From: Micromonospora sp. C95
GTDB taxonomy: Bacteria; Actinomycetota; Actinomycetes; Mycobacteriales; Micromonosporaceae
Length of the DNA stretch: 64,000 nucleotides
Reading direction: 5' to 3'
NCBI RefSeq assembly: GCF_018070465.1
Contig: NZ_JAGPXT010000009.1
Coordinates: 164,348 to 228,347, forward strand
Every line of letters starts with the position of its first letter. Position 1 is the stretch's first letter. A model generated the notes under the pieces. It worked only from the letters and a program-made list of their open reading frames with translations, searched no databases and was not told the origin of the DNA. Below, one piece after another: positions 15,941-24,983 of this stretch. A program made the translations under genes and the position numbers.

Positions 15941-16725
15941 GCATGGCCACCGCTACCCGACCCGGGCTGCGACGGGTCGAACCCGTGATGGGTACTCCGG
16001 TAAGCCTCGACATCGCCGACGACCGGCCCATGACCGAGCTGGCCGCGCTGGCCGACGAGGTGTTCGCCTGGCTGCGGGAGGTGGACGCGAGGTTCAGCAC
16101 GTACCGGCCGGACAGCGAGGTGTGTCGCTTCGACCGGGGCGAGCTGCTGCTCTCCGAGGCGTCGGCCGACCTGCGCCGGGTGCTGGAACGCTGCGCAGAC
16201 CTGTGGGGTGCCACCGACGGCTTCTTCGACGCGTACGCCACCGGCGGGCTGGACCCGTCCGGATACGTCAAGGGCTGGGCGGTCCAGGTGGCCTCGGATC
16301 GGCTGCGCGCCGCCGGTGCCGACAACCATTGCCTGAACGCCGGTGGTGACGTCCGGGTACGGGGGCATTCGTCGACCGGGTTGCCGTGGCGGATCGGCGT
16401 CCGGCATCCCTGGAACCCGTCGGCGGTCTGTCTGGTGCTCAGCGGGACGGACCTCGCGGTCGCCACGTCGGGGGTCTACGAACGCGGCCACCACGTGCGG
16501 GATCCACGTCGTGGCGCCCCGGCCCGGGGTCTGCGGTCGGTGACGGTGGTCGGGCCCGACCTCGGGCTGGCCGATGCGTACGCCACCGCGGCCGTGGCCA
16601 TGGGCGTGGCCGGGATCGGCTGGCTGGATCGGCTGCCCGGGTACCGGCACGCGGTGGTCACCGACGACGCGCGGTGTCTGCACTCCACCGACCTGCCACT
16701 GAGCACCACCGACCCCGTCAACTGA
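15937..16725 (+). CDS. apbE: FAD:protein FMN transferase
   Basis: A 262-residue ApbE-family enzyme that moves the FMN part of FAD onto a Thr/Ser of an FMN_bind domain. Conserved landmarks are VMGTPVSLDI at the N-terminus, VDARFSTYRPDSEV, FFDAYATGG, GYVKGWAVQ, LNAGGDVRVRG (near residue 131), LAVATSG and the metal-binding TVVGPDLGLADAYATAAVAMG. The GTG start overlaps the FMN-binding gene by four bases. It lacks a clear signal peptide or lipobox, although some ApbE proteins are exported; here the start may be slightly different. Confidence 0.92.
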   Translation: MSMATATRPGLRRVEPVMGTPVSLDIADDRPMTELAALADEVFAWLREVDARFSTYRPDSEVCRFDRGELLLSEASADLRRVLERCADLWGATDGFFDAYATGGLDPSGYVKGWAVQVASDRLRAAGADNHCLNAGGDVRVRGHSSTGLPWRIGVRHPWNPSAVCLVLSGTDLAVATSGVYERGHHVRDPRRGAPARGLRSVTVVGPDLGLADAYATAAVAMGVAGIGWLDRLPGYRHAVVTDDARCLHSTDLPLSTTDPVN

Positions 16726-17026
16726 CCACCCGCCCGTACGCGGGAAACTGGTGCCGGGTCAGGGCCAGCGGGCCGGGCGGTGGGTGCTGGCCGGGCGGGA
16801 TCCGGTCGGTCGCGGACGGCCGGGTCGGGCGCCCGGGGGACGGGTGGCCGCCCAGCGGTGGCCGGGCCGGTGTCGCCGGGGCGGCTCTGCGCCGCCCGGA
16901 TGGTTTCTGGTGTCGCCGGTGGACATCGCATCCCCGCTCCCGGCGCAGGCGCGCCGTCGAAGGGTTCAACGAGCGCTGGTCCGTCGGGGTCTCGCTGCCG
17001 GCGCGTCGCAGCGCGGGCCACCCGCT
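16726..17026. other. 301-bp convergent intergenic region
   Basis: A GC-rich gap between apbE (plus) and the prim-pol gene (minus), with many short GGG runs on the plus strand between about 16780 and 16880. I see no gene and no strong hairpin in it. Confidence 0.6.
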
Positions 17027-17698
17027 TCAGCGGCCCCGGCGGGGCAGTGGCAACTGGCCGGGGACCAGCGCCGAGGTGAGCGTCACGCCGGTCGCCCGTA
17101 GCGCCTCGACAAGCGTGTTCTGCACCAGGTAGGAGTCCGGTAGCTGCCACCGGGCCTGCTCCGGTGCGACCGCCCAGCGGACCTGTCCCTCGGGCAGCCG
17201 GGTCGGTGGCGCCGCGACCCAGGAGCCGCGGCCGTGCAGGACCACGTCGAAGCAGTGCTCCAGTTCCGGTCGCAGCGGGTCGCCCGGGCGGACCAGGAAC
17301 ATCCACCGTCCGGTCGGGCTGACCAGCACCGGCCCGCGTACCCCCGGGCCGACCGGGTGGACGCGCACCGCGTCCAGGACCAGCCGGCCCAGGTGGGCGG
17401 GGATCTCCAGCACGTCGAAGGAACGGCCGGTGGGCAGCAGTACGCCGTGCGGCCGGGACCGCCACCAGGTGGCCACCCGCGCCGGATCGGTGCTGGCGGC
17501 GCGCTCCCAGTCCTCAAGCGCGGGATGGCAGCCGACCGTCGGGCAGCCGGCCCGGCCGCAGACGAAGCGGCTGCGCGCCAGGCAGGCGCCCGGGGTCACC
17601 GCCCACCCGTGCAGGGCGTAGCGCACGGCGACCCGGCGCAGTCGTACCCGTTCCAACGGCGACAGACGCGCCACGTGTGGCCCGACATTCCCCCACAT
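17027..17698 (-). CDS. Bifunctional DNA primase/polymerase-like protein
   Basis: A 223-residue protein resembling the N-terminal Prim-Pol domain of bifunctional primase/polymerases. It has YALHGWAVTPGA, then a Cys-rich motif CLARSRFVCGRAGCPTVGCHPA that probably binds zinc, WERAASTDPARVATWW and HGVLLPTGRSFDVLEIPAHLG. In true Prim-Pols the acidic residues of the latter segment bind metal; here DVLE keeps two acids, so activity is uncertain. The ATG at 17698 lies nine bases after GAGGGGAG; an ATG at 17707 touches that site and is less likely. It is divergent from an XRE regulator. Confidence 0.7.
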   Translation of the reverse strand: MWGNVGPHVARLSPLERVRLRRVAVRYALHGWAVTPGACLARSRFVCGRAGCPTVGCHPALEDWERAASTDPARVATWWRSRPHGVLLPTGRSFDVLEIPAHLGRLVLDAVRVHPVGPGVRGPVLVSPTGRWMFLVRPGDPLRPELEHCFDVVLHGRGSWVAAPPTRLPEGQVRWAVAPEQARWQLPDSYLVQNTLVEALRATGVTLTSALVPGQLPLPRRGR

Positions 17699-17802
17699 TG
17701 GTGCCATCTCCCCTCGCCGCGCCCGGCCGGCGCCAGCTCGTACGTCGAGACCCGTCACTGCCGCAGCCCGTCCTCGTTCTGTTTGACAAAGTGGCCGATG
17801 CA

Positions 17803-17817
17803 ACTTGCACGAAAAGT
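17803..17817. promoter_or_regulatory. Possible XRE operator
   Basis: ACTTGCACGAAAAGT is an imperfect inverted repeat (ACTT...AAGT) just after TGCAACTTGCA and a TTGACA-like box at about 17783. It lies between the divergent prim-pol and XRE regulator genes, about 130 bp from the latter and 105 bp from the former. The position and symmetry suit a site for the adjacent regulator; this is inference. Confidence 0.35.
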
Positions 17818-17948
17818 ACGAGGTTCGGCCGGACGGCTGACGCACCTCCTGTGCGACCAGCGGAAACCTGGTCTACGGACGGATCGCCGCGCCCACGGAA
17901 CGGCCCCCGGCCCCCGGCCAGGGCTCCAGCAAGGGGAGGACTGGGCAG

Positions 17949-19178
17949 ATGGACGAGTTACCCATCGGGCGGCGGGTGGCCTACTGGCGCGGCCGGCGCA
18001 AGATGTCACAGCAGGTTTTCGCCGACCGGTTGGGCAAGTCGAAGAGCTGGGTCGACAAGATCGAGCGGGGCGTACGGCGGCTGGACAAGTTCTCCGTGCT
18101 CTACGAGATCGCCGACATCCTTCAGATGGACGTGCAACTGCTGCTCGGCAAGGACCCGGAGCGGCGCACCGACGCACTCAACTGCATCGACCAGTTCGAG
18201 GTCGAGGAGATCCGGGCCGCCCTGGAGCGGTACGACTCGATAAGCGCCTACTTCGACGCCGTACCGAGCCCGCCGCCGCTCGCCGACATGAGCAAGGCGG
18301 TCACCCACGCCTGGCTGACCTACCAGTACGGTCGCTACGGGATGCTCACCCGGGCCCTGCCGAAGCTGCTCCGCGACGCCCAGGCGGCCGACGCCGCCTA
18401 CGGCGGTGACCAGTCCCAGCGCGCCGCCCACCTGCTCGGGCAGGTCTACCAGCTCGCCTCCTCGGTGCTCCGCAAGCTGGGCGAGTGCGATCTCGCCTGG
18501 CTCGCCGCCGACCGTTCCATCGCGGTCGCGCAGCGCGCCGACGATCCACTGCTCGCCGGGGTCGCCACCACCCGGGTCTGCAACGCGCTGGTGGCGATGG
18601 GTCGGCCCCGGCCCGCCCTGGAGCTGAACGTGCGGATCGCCAACCAGCTCGCTCCGGGCGGCGGCAACGACAGCCGTCCAGAGCGCCTGTCCGTCTACGG
18701 GATGCTGCTGCTCCAGGGCGCGATGGCCGCCTCACGCATCGGTGACACCGCCACCGTGGAGGATCTGCTCGACGGAGCCCACGCGGCGGCGACCGAACTC
18801 GGCGGCGACCAGAACCACTACTGGACCTCGTTCGGGCCGACGAACGTGGAGCTGCACCGGGCGGCGGCCGCTGTCGAGCTCGGCGACGGTGGGCGGGCCG
18901 TCGAGGTGCACCTCCAGCGGATCCAGCCGGCGCCGTTCGACGCGATGCTGCCCGAACGCCGGGCGCACCACCTGCTGGACCTGGCCCGGGGCTACGCGCT
19001 GATCGGCGACGTCGCCAACGCCGGGGAGATGCTGCTGCGCGGCGACCGCCTGGCACCGTCCGAGATCCGCTGCCGCCCGATCGCGCACGAGGTGATGTCG
19101 GACGTGCTTCGTCGCACACGTGGTGCGCCGCCTTCGCCGATCGCAGAGTTGGCTGAGCACATGGGAGTAGGAGTATGA
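17949..19178 (+). CDS. XRE-family regulator with TPR-like sensor domain
   Basis: A 409-residue protein. The N-terminus is a Cro/C1-type HTH: IGRRVAYWRGRRKMSQQVFADRL and SKSWVDKIERGVRRLDK (residues about 6-45). The remaining about 340 residues are helical repeats resembling TPRs (LASSVLRKLGECDLAWLAADRSIAVA, RLSVYGMLLLQGAMAASRIGD), the layout of many actinobacterial regulators that control differentiation or a neighbouring enzyme. ATG 17949 follows AGGGGAGGACTGGGCAG. The flavoprotein gene begins 13 bp downstream and is surely in the same operon. Confidence 0.9.
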   Translation: MDELPIGRRVAYWRGRRKMSQQVFADRLGKSKSWVDKIERGVRRLDKFSVLYEIADILQMDVQLLLGKDPERRTDALNCIDQFEVEEIRAALERYDSISAYFDAVPSPPPLADMSKAVTHAWLTYQYGRYGMLTRALPKLLRDAQAADAAYGGDQSQRAAHLLGQVYQLASSVLRKLGECDLAWLAADRSIAVAQRADDPLLAGVATTRVCNALVAMGRPRPALELNVRIANQLAPGGGNDSRPERLSVYGMLLLQGAMAASRIGDTATVEDLLDGAHAAATELGGDQNHYWTSFGPTNVELHRAAAAVELGDGGRAVEVHLQRIQPAPFDAMLPERRAHHLLDLARGYALIGDVANAGEMLLRGDRLAPSEIRCRPIAHEVMSDVLRRTRGAPPSPIAELAEHMGVGV

Positions 19179-19191
19179 CCTCGGAGCCGGC

Positions 19192-19764
19192 ATGACCGGT
19201 TCGCACCGCCACGACGGGCACCGCCAGGTGCTCTACATCATCGCCTGTGGCTCGCCACTGGCCCGAGACGTGGGCCGGCTCGTCGACCTGGCCCAGCAGG
19301 ACGGGTGGGACGTCTGCGTGATCACCACGCCCGACGGCGCCAAGTTCGTCGACCGCACCGCACTGGCGCGGCAGACCGGCCACCCGGTACGCACGCACTA
19401 CAAGAACCCGGGCGACCCCGACGTGCTGCCCACCGCCGACGCCATGATCGTCTGCCCGGCCACGGTCAACACCGTGAACAAGTGGGTGGCCGGCATCGCC
19501 GACACCCTCGCCCTGGGGCTGCTGGTGGAGGCGCAGGGTCGGGGGATACCGCTGGTGGCCGTGCCGTACACGAACGCGGCGATGGCCGCCCACCCCGCCT
19601 TCCGGGCGGGCCTCGCCCGGCTCTCCGAATGGGGGGTGGGCGTGCTCTTCGGTGACGACGTCTACCCGCTGCATCCGCCCGGAACGGGTGAGCGGCACCA
19701 GCACACCTTTCCGTGGGCGCTGCCGCTGACCGCCGTGCGGGACCGCCTCTGCCGGACCGGTTGA
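19192..19764 (+). CDS. Flavoprotein (HFCD / Dfp-like)
   Basis: A 190-residue member of the homo-oligomeric flavin-containing cysteine decarboxylase-like family (Pfam Flavoprotein). Landmarks are LYIIACGSPLARD near the N-terminus, ITTPDGAKFVD, and MIVCPATVNTVNKWVAGIADTLA (the FMN-binding PATxNT and GIADTL region, about residues 84-105), then PLVAVPYTNAAM. Related proteins decarboxylate peptidyl-cysteine or phosphopantothenoylcysteine. The CoaBC synthetase half is absent, so this is a stand-alone flavoprotein. Encoded with the XRE regulator, which may respond to its product. Confidence 0.88.
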   Translation: MTGSHRHDGHRQVLYIIACGSPLARDVGRLVDLAQQDGWDVCVITTPDGAKFVDRTALARQTGHPVRTHYKNPGDPDVLPTADAMIVCPATVNTVNKWVAGIADTLALGLLVEAQGRGIPLVAVPYTNAAMAAHPAFRAGLARLSEWGVGVLFGDDVYPLHPPGTGERHQHTFPWALPLTAVRDRLCRTG

Positions 19765-19894
19765 GGTGACGCCTCCGGTTCGGCCCGGGCGACAGCTCGG
19801 TACCGCCGCCGGAGAATTCACGGCCCGGCCACGGCGAAGGTCCGTGGCCGGGTGACGTCCGGTAGGAGGGCTGACGCCGGTAAGCTCACCGGCC

Positions 19895-20791
19895 GTGAGC
19901 ACAACCGCAGCCGTGCCGACCGTCGCCGACGTGGTGGCCGAGGTGGCGCGGCACTACCCGCCGGCCTGGGCCGAGGAGTGGGACCGGGTCGGCCTGGTGC
20001 TCGGTGAGCCGTCCACCCCGGTACGCCGGATCCTCTGCGTCGTGGACGTGGTTCCCGAGACGGTCGCGGAAGCGCTCGACGCCGACGTCGACATGATCAT
20101 CGCCCATCATCCGCTGCTGCTGCGCGGGGTGTCGTCGGTGGCGCCGACGACCTACAAGGGGCGCATCGTCCACCAGCTGATCAAGGCCGATGTGGCGCTG
20201 TACGTCGCACACACCAACGCCGACGTGGCCGTGCCGGGTGTGTCCGACGCCCTCGCCGCCCGCTTCGGCCTGCTCGACCTGCGCCCGCTGCAACCCGCCC
20301 GCCCGGGCACACCGGCCGAGGGGGAGGGTCGCGGCGCCGGCCGGATCGGCCGGCTGCCGCAGCCGCTGACCCTGGCTGAGCTGGCCCATCGGGCCGCCGT
20401 CGTGCTGCCGGCCACCGCCGCCGGGGTGCGCGCCGCGGGCGATCCGGACCGCGCGGTGCGTACCCTGGCGGTCTGCGGTGGCGCCGGGGACAGCTTCCTG
20501 GCCGACGCCACCGCGGCCGGGGTGGACGCCTACCTCACCTCGGACCTGCGCCACCACCCGGCCGGCGAGCACCTCGCCACCGGAGGGCCGGCGTTGCTCG
20601 ACGCCACCCACTGGGCCACCGAACGGCCGTGGCTGGACGACCTCGCGGCGCTGCTGCGGGCCGCGCCCGGCGTCGAGACCCTGGTGTCCGACCTGGACAC
20701 CGACCCGTGGACCGTGCACGCCGCCGCACCGCACCCCGACGAACGCGCGCCGGACGAACCCGCAGCGGACGACAAAGGAGCCCGACCGTGA
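19895..20791 (+). CDS. Nif3-like dinuclear metal-center protein
   Basis: A 298-residue Nif3/YbgI-family protein, which forms hexamers with two metals per subunit; its physiological role is unsettled. Metal ligands are visible in MIIAHHPLLLRG, YVAHTNADV and the late DATHWATERP; TSDLRHHPAGEH is also conserved. GTG start 19895. It overlaps the zinc-ribbon gene by four bases (GTGA). It is the counterpart of M. tuberculosis Rv2230c, and the three-gene order with Rv2229c and Rv2228c is kept here. The C-terminal about 30 residues are an acidic Pro/Ala tail. Confidence 0.93.
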   Translation: MSTTAAVPTVADVVAEVARHYPPAWAEEWDRVGLVLGEPSTPVRRILCVVDVVPETVAEALDADVDMIIAHHPLLLRGVSSVAPTTYKGRIVHQLIKADVALYVAHTNADVAVPGVSDALAARFGLLDLRPLQPARPGTPAEGEGRGAGRIGRLPQPLTLAELAHRAAVVLPATAAGVRAAGDPDRAVRTLAVCGGAGDSFLADATAAGVDAYLTSDLRHHPAGEHLATGGPALLDATHWATERPWLDDLAALLRAAPGVETLVSDLDTDPWTVHAAAPHPDERAPDEPAADDKGARP

Positions 20792-21525
20792 AGGCTGACC
20801 CCCAGGTCCAGCGCCGCCTGCTCGATCTCCAGGCGATCGACACCGCCCTCGCCCAGCTCGCCCACCGGCGTCGGTCATTGCCCGAGCGGGCCGAGCTGGA
20901 GACCCTCGCCCGGGAGTTGTCCGCCCTGGAGGACGAGCGGGTCCGCGCCCAGGTGGCCGTCGACGACCTGGACCGCGACATCGCCCGGCTGGAGAAGGAC
21001 GTCGACCAGGTCCGGGCGCGCAAGACCAAGGACGAGGACCGGCTGGCCGCCGGCACCGGCCCGGCCCGTGAACTGGAGGCGCTCCAGCACGAGCTGGCAT
21101 CCCTCAACCGCCGGCAGAGCGACCTGGAGGACGCCGAGCTGGAGCTGATGGAGCAGCGGGAGACCGCCCAGTCGGTGCTGGACGGGGTGGAACAACGGCT
21201 GACCGAGGTGCGGGAACGGCGGGCCGCCACCGAGCAGCGGCGCGACGACAGCCTCGCCGAGATCGGCCGCGAGGAGGAGTTCAAACGCTCCGCCCGGCAG
21301 CCCCTCGCCAACGACCTGCCCACCGACCTGGTGCAGCTCTACGACCGGATCCGTACCGACACCGGACTCGGTGCGGCGCTGCTGACCGCCGGCCGTTGCG
21401 GCGGATGCCGGCTGGAGCTTTCCGGCGCCGACCTGGCCCGGATCCGCAAGGCCGACCCCGACGACGTGGTCCGCTGCGAGGAATGTCGCCGGATCATGGT
21501 CCGCACCAACGAGTCCGGGCTGTAG
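20788..21525 (+). CDS. Coiled-coil protein with C4 zinc ribbon
   Basis: A 245-residue protein. Residues about 5-165 form a long antiparallel coiled coil (repeated ELETLARELSALEDERV, ARLEKDVDQVRARK, LEALQHELASLNRRQ). The C-terminus is a zinc ribbon with GRCGGCRLELS and RCEECRRIMV (two C-x2-C pairs, about 207-235). It is the family of M. tuberculosis Rv2229c, thought to act in nucleic-acid or ribosome-linked processes. The GTG at 20788 overlaps the Nif3 stop; RNase H/CobC follows three bases after its stop. Confidence 0.93.
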   Translation: MKADPQVQRRLLDLQAIDTALAQLAHRRRSLPERAELETLARELSALEDERVRAQVAVDDLDRDIARLEKDVDQVRARKTKDEDRLAAGTGPARELEALQHELASLNRRQSDLEDAELELMEQRETAQSVLDGVEQRLTEVRERRAATEQRRDDSLAEIGREEEFKRSARQPLANDLPTDLVQLYDRIRTDTGLGAALLTAGRCGGCRLELSGADLARIRKADPDDVVRCEECRRIMVRTNESGL

Positions 21526-21528
21526 CCG

Positions 21529-22737
21529 GTGGCCGTTCGGACGGTGCTCGTCGAGGCCGACGGTGGATCCCGGGGCAACCCCGGACCGGCCGGCTACGGC
21601 GCGGTGCTGCGCGACGCGGCCACCGGCGAGGTGCTGGCCGAGCGGAGCGAGGCGATCGGCACCGCCACCAACAACGTCGCCGAGTACCGGGGACTTATCG
21701 CCGGCCTGGCCGCCGCCGTCGAACTGGGTGCCGACGAGGTCGAGGTCCGGATGGACTCCAAGCTGGTGGTCGAGCAGATGTGTGGCCGCTGGCAGATCAA
21801 GCACCCGGGGCTGCGCCCGCTGGCCGCCGAGGCCGCCCAACTGGTCGGCCGCTTCTCCGCCGTACGGTTCGGCTGGATCCCCCGGGACCGCAACACTCAC
21901 GCCGACGCCCTCGCCAACGCCGCGATGGACGCCGCGGCCGCGGCCGGCGTCGCCACGCCGACCGTCGAGCCGCCCCGCGTGGTCGAGCCGCCGCGTCGCC
22001 TCGGCGGTCCGGAGCCCGCCGGTGGCGGCGCCGCCGAGGTCGCCGCCCGCGCCGAGTCACCGGGTGCCGACCTGACCAGCGCACCGGTGTCCTGGGAGCC
22101 CCGGCCCAGCTTCACCGCCACCCGGCTCATCCTGGTGCGGCACGGCGAGACCGAGTACACCGAACAGGGCCGCTACTCCGGTCGTGGCGACATCCCCCTC
22201 AGCAGCACGGGCCAGGCCCAGGTGCGGGCCACGGCCGCGCGGCTGGCCGCGCTCGCGCCGGACGCCGTGGCGGTGGTCAGCTCACCGCTGTCCCGCTGCG
22301 TGGCGACCGCCGAGGCGATCGCCGCCGCCCTCGGTGACCTGCCGGTACGCCGTGACGACGAGCTGATCGAATGCGACTTCGGCGCCTGGGAAGGACGCAC
22401 CTTCGCCGAGGTACGCGAGGGCTGGGCCGGTGAACTGGACGCCTGGCTCGCCTCCACCCGGGTCGCCCCGCCGGACGGTGAATCGTTCGCCGCGGTCGCC
22501 GAACGGTGCGCCCGGGTGGTGCGGCGGCTGCTCGACGGGTACCCCGGTCAGACCGTCGTGGTGGTCTCGCACGTCTCGCCGATCAAGCTGATGCTGCGCG
22601 ACGCACTCGCCGCCACCGACTCCTTCCTGCACCGCCTCTACCTCGACGCGGCCGGTGTCTCGGTGTTGGACCGCTGGCCCGACGGCGGCGTCGCCGTCCG
22701 CTCGGTAAACGAAACCGCCCACCTCGCTTCCCTCTGA
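21529..22737 (+). CDS. Bifunctional RNase HI / phosphatase (CobC-like)
   Basis: A 402-residue fusion. Residues 1-135 are RNase HI: VEADGGSRGNPGPAGYG (first catalytic Asp), NNVAEYRGLIAGL (Glu), VRMDSKLVVEQM (Asp) and RDRNTHADALANAAMD (fourth acid). After an Ala/Pro linker (about 140-195), a histidine phosphatase domain has LILVRHGETEYTEQGRYSG (catalytic RHG), SPLSRCVATAE, DFGAWEG and VVVSHVSPIK (second His). The same fusion in M. tuberculosis (Rv2228c) removes RNA from hybrids and acts on alpha-ribazole phosphate. It is the last gene of the Nif3 operon. Confidence 0.95.
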   Translation: MAVRTVLVEADGGSRGNPGPAGYGAVLRDAATGEVLAERSEAIGTATNNVAEYRGLIAGLAAAVELGADEVEVRMDSKLVVEQMCGRWQIKHPGLRPLAAEAAQLVGRFSAVRFGWIPRDRNTHADALANAAMDAAAAAGVATPTVEPPRVVEPPRRLGGPEPAGGGAAEVAARAESPGADLTSAPVSWEPRPSFTATRLILVRHGETEYTEQGRYSGRGDIPLSSTGQAQVRATAARLAALAPDAVAVVSSPLSRCVATAEAIAAALGDLPVRRDDELIECDFGAWEGRTFAEVREGWAGELDAWLASTRVAPPDGESFAAVAERCARVVRRLLDGYPGQTVVVVSHVSPIKLMLRDALAATDSFLHRLYLDAAGVSVLDRWPDGGVAVRSVNETAHLASL

Positions 22738-22767
22738 CCCCGTTCCTCGCCCCGCTCCTCGCCTCGC

Positions 22768-22837
22768 CGATCTTGCACTTCTGGTCGCCGAAAAGTAACT
22801 GATGTCCCGATTCGCGGGGTCAGGAAGTGCAAGATCG
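22768..22837. repeat. 70-bp inverted repeat at convergent gene ends
   Basis: CGATCTTGCACTTC (22768-22781) and its exact complement GAAGTGCAAGATCG (22824-22837) are separated by 42 bp containing a smaller CCCGATTCGCGGGG hairpin. It lies between the RNase H gene (plus) and the TauE gene (minus). It could be a bidirectional terminator or a palindromic repeat. Confidence 0.7.
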
Positions 22838-22842
22838 CGGGT

Positions 22843-23604
22843 TCAGGCGAGGGCGCGCCAGAGGAGGTAGGTGCCGATGAGGGTGCCGAAGACGACGATG
22901 ATGGTCTTCAGGACCACCGAGGGGAGCCGGCGGACCAGGCGGGCGCCGGCGTACCCGCCGACGAGCGTGGCGGGGGCGACCACCGCCACGCCGGCCCAGT
23001 TCACCGGGCCGGCGACGGCGAAGACGACCACCGTGGTCAGACCGATCACGGCGGAGAGCAGATTCTTGATCGCGCTCACCCGGGCCAGCGTCGCGTCCAG
23101 CACCAGCGCCAGCCCGGCGACAAGCATCACCCCGACTGCGGCACCGAAGTAGCCGCCGTACACCGCCGCCACCGCCACCACCACCTGGACGGTCACCGCG
23201 CGGCGGCGCGGCGCCAGGTCACGCGGGTGGCCGACCAGCCGGCGCAGCGGATCCTGGAACGCCAGCAGCGCGGTCGCCCCCAGCACCAGGAAGGGTACGA
23301 CCACCTCGAACGCCCGCGCGGGGGTGACCAGCAACAGCCCGGCACCGGCCAGCGCGCCGACCACGGTGGTGGGCAGCAGCGCGGCGAGCAACCGCGACCG
23401 GGGCAGATCCACCCGACTGCCCGCAACGGCGGCGAGGTACCCGGGGGAGACCGACAGCGAGTTCGTGACGTTCGCCGGCACCGGCGGCAACCCGATCGCG
23501 AGCAACGCCGGAAACGTGATCAGCGAACCACCGCCGGCCACCGCGTTGACCGTGCCGGCGGCGAGACCGGCGGCGACCAGCAATGCGGCGTCGGCGAGTT
23601 CCAT
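22843..23604 (-). CDS. TauE/SafE-family permease
   Basis: A 253-residue membrane protein with about eight helices. It shows the family signatures AAGTVNAVAGGGSLITFPALLAIGLPP (N-terminal repeat, about 15-40) and GGYFGAAVGVMLVAGLAL (second repeat, about 148-165). TauE/SafE proteins export sulfite, sulfoacetate or related anions. ATG 23604 gives MELADAALLVAAG; the longer upstream frame is not protein-like. The actual substrate cannot be inferred, as no sulfonate genes are nearby. Confidence 0.92.
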   Translation of the reverse strand: MELADAALLVAAGLAAGTVNAVAGGGSLITFPALLAIGLPPVPANVTNSLSVSPGYLAAVAGSRVDLPRSRLLAALLPTTVVGALAGAGLLLVTPARAFEVVVPFLVLGATALLAFQDPLRRLVGHPRDLAPRRRAVTVQVVVAVAAVYGGYFGAAVGVMLVAGLALVLDATLARVSAIKNLLSAVIGLTTVVVFAVAGPVNWAGVAVVAPATLVGGYAGARLVRRLPSVVLKTIIVVFGTLIGTYLLWRALA

Positions 23605-23651
23605 GATCCACAGGCTAGCGGTCCGGAACGCACGCCGGTCGCCCTCCCCGG

Positions 23652-24158
23652 CTACTCGCCGACCGGGCCACCGGCCAACTCGGCCACGATGTCGAGGTGC
23701 CCGAGGTGACGGGCGTACTCCTGCACCAGGTGGAACATCACCCGCTCCAGCGATGCCGGATCCGCGCCCTCCCACCGCGGCCCCGGCGCACCGCGCGCGG
23801 CCAGGTCGGCACCCTCGACCACCGCCCGGGTGTGCGCGCCCTGAGCCCGCAATACGGCCGTCAGCTCCGCGAAACTCTCCTCCGGCGCCACGTACCACCG
23901 GTCGTCCCGATGGTCGCCCCACGGGTCCGCGACGTCGCGCCCCTGAAACCCCCACTCGATCCAGCGAAGCTCCACGTGGCGCAGGTGCTTGAGCAACTCC
24001 AGCGGAGTCCAGCCGGACGGCAGCCGGCTACCCCGCCGCTCCGCCTCGGCCAGCCCGGCCACCTTCGCCAGCACGCTCTCCCGGAAATAGTCGAGGTAGC
24101 GCAGGAACACCTCGGCCCGCCCGTCGGCCGGCACGGTCGGTTCGGGAAACGGTGGCAT
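23652..24158 (-). CDS. DinB-family (DUF664) protein
   Basis: A 168-residue four-helix DinB/YfiT-like protein. Histidines in PLELLKHLRHVELRW (about 50-65) and near the end in FHLVQEYARHLGHLDI (about 145-160) form the usual metal triad. Members include mycothiol-dependent transferases in actinobacteria, but most are uncharacterised. The start may be ATG 24158 or GTG 24164; neither has a convincing ribosome binding site. A second DinB gene of similar length lies at 27462 beyond rnpB. Confidence 0.88.
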   Translation of the reverse strand: MPPFPEPTVPADGRAEVFLRYLDYFRESVLAKVAGLAEAERRGSRLPSGWTPLELLKHLRHVELRWIEWGFQGRDVADPWGDHRDDRWYVAPEESFAELTAVLRAQGAHTRAVVEGADLAARGAPGPRWEGADPASLERVMFHLVQEYARHLGHLDIVAELAGGPVGE

Positions 24159-24208
24159 CGTCACCGCGCCATTATGCGTACCCCGTCGAGCCACCCGGCG
24201 GCCCACGG

Positions 24209-24288
24209 GGAGGCAGCAACTTCAGGGTTGTTGCGGTGTCGCGGTCCGGCGGAGGCGGCAACTTCAGGGATCTTGCTGCCTCCGCAGG
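24209..24288. repeat. Repeat family B: paired copy upstream of rnpB
   Basis: Two units GGCAGCAACTTCAGGG...TTGC and GGCGGCAACTTCAGGG...TTGC lie about 40 bp apart. The second is flanked by GGAGGC/GCCTCC, so 24251-24283 folds into a strong hairpin. It matches the motif of the triplet at 2335-2440. It lies 84 bp before rnpB and may overlap its upstream region. Confidence 0.65.
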
Positions 24289-24371
24289 CCGTCGAGCCGC
24301 CCCTGCCCTGTGCCGCCGGTCTCGACGCGGGCGCGGCATAGCCGGCGACCCGGTGTCGTTAGGATGGGTAC

Positions 24372-24794
<423 letters not shown>

Positions 24795-24797
24795 CCT

Positions 24798-24829
24798 CCA
24801 GCTCAGAGCCGTGACCAAGGCTCTGCTGG
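24798..24829 (+). terminator. Terminator-like hairpin after rnpB
   Basis: CCAG-CT-CAGAGCC (24798-24810) and GGCTCTG-CTGG (24819-24829) form a stem around GTGACCAA, with a two-base bulge. It sits four bases after rnpB. The T run is weak (TTGTAT), as usual in GC-rich actinomycetes. Confidence 0.65.
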
Positions 24830-24983
24830 TTGTATGGCCGGTCGCCTCGCGATGGCGTTCAAGCTCATCGAGGCCGCAGGATCGGAGGCGGGCGGTCAAC
24901 GCACCCCACCTCGTCGCTCTCGTCCGCGCTGGCGCGCGGTTTACCCATGGACGCCTGGTCGAACGTGAGGAGATCGTCGCCTG

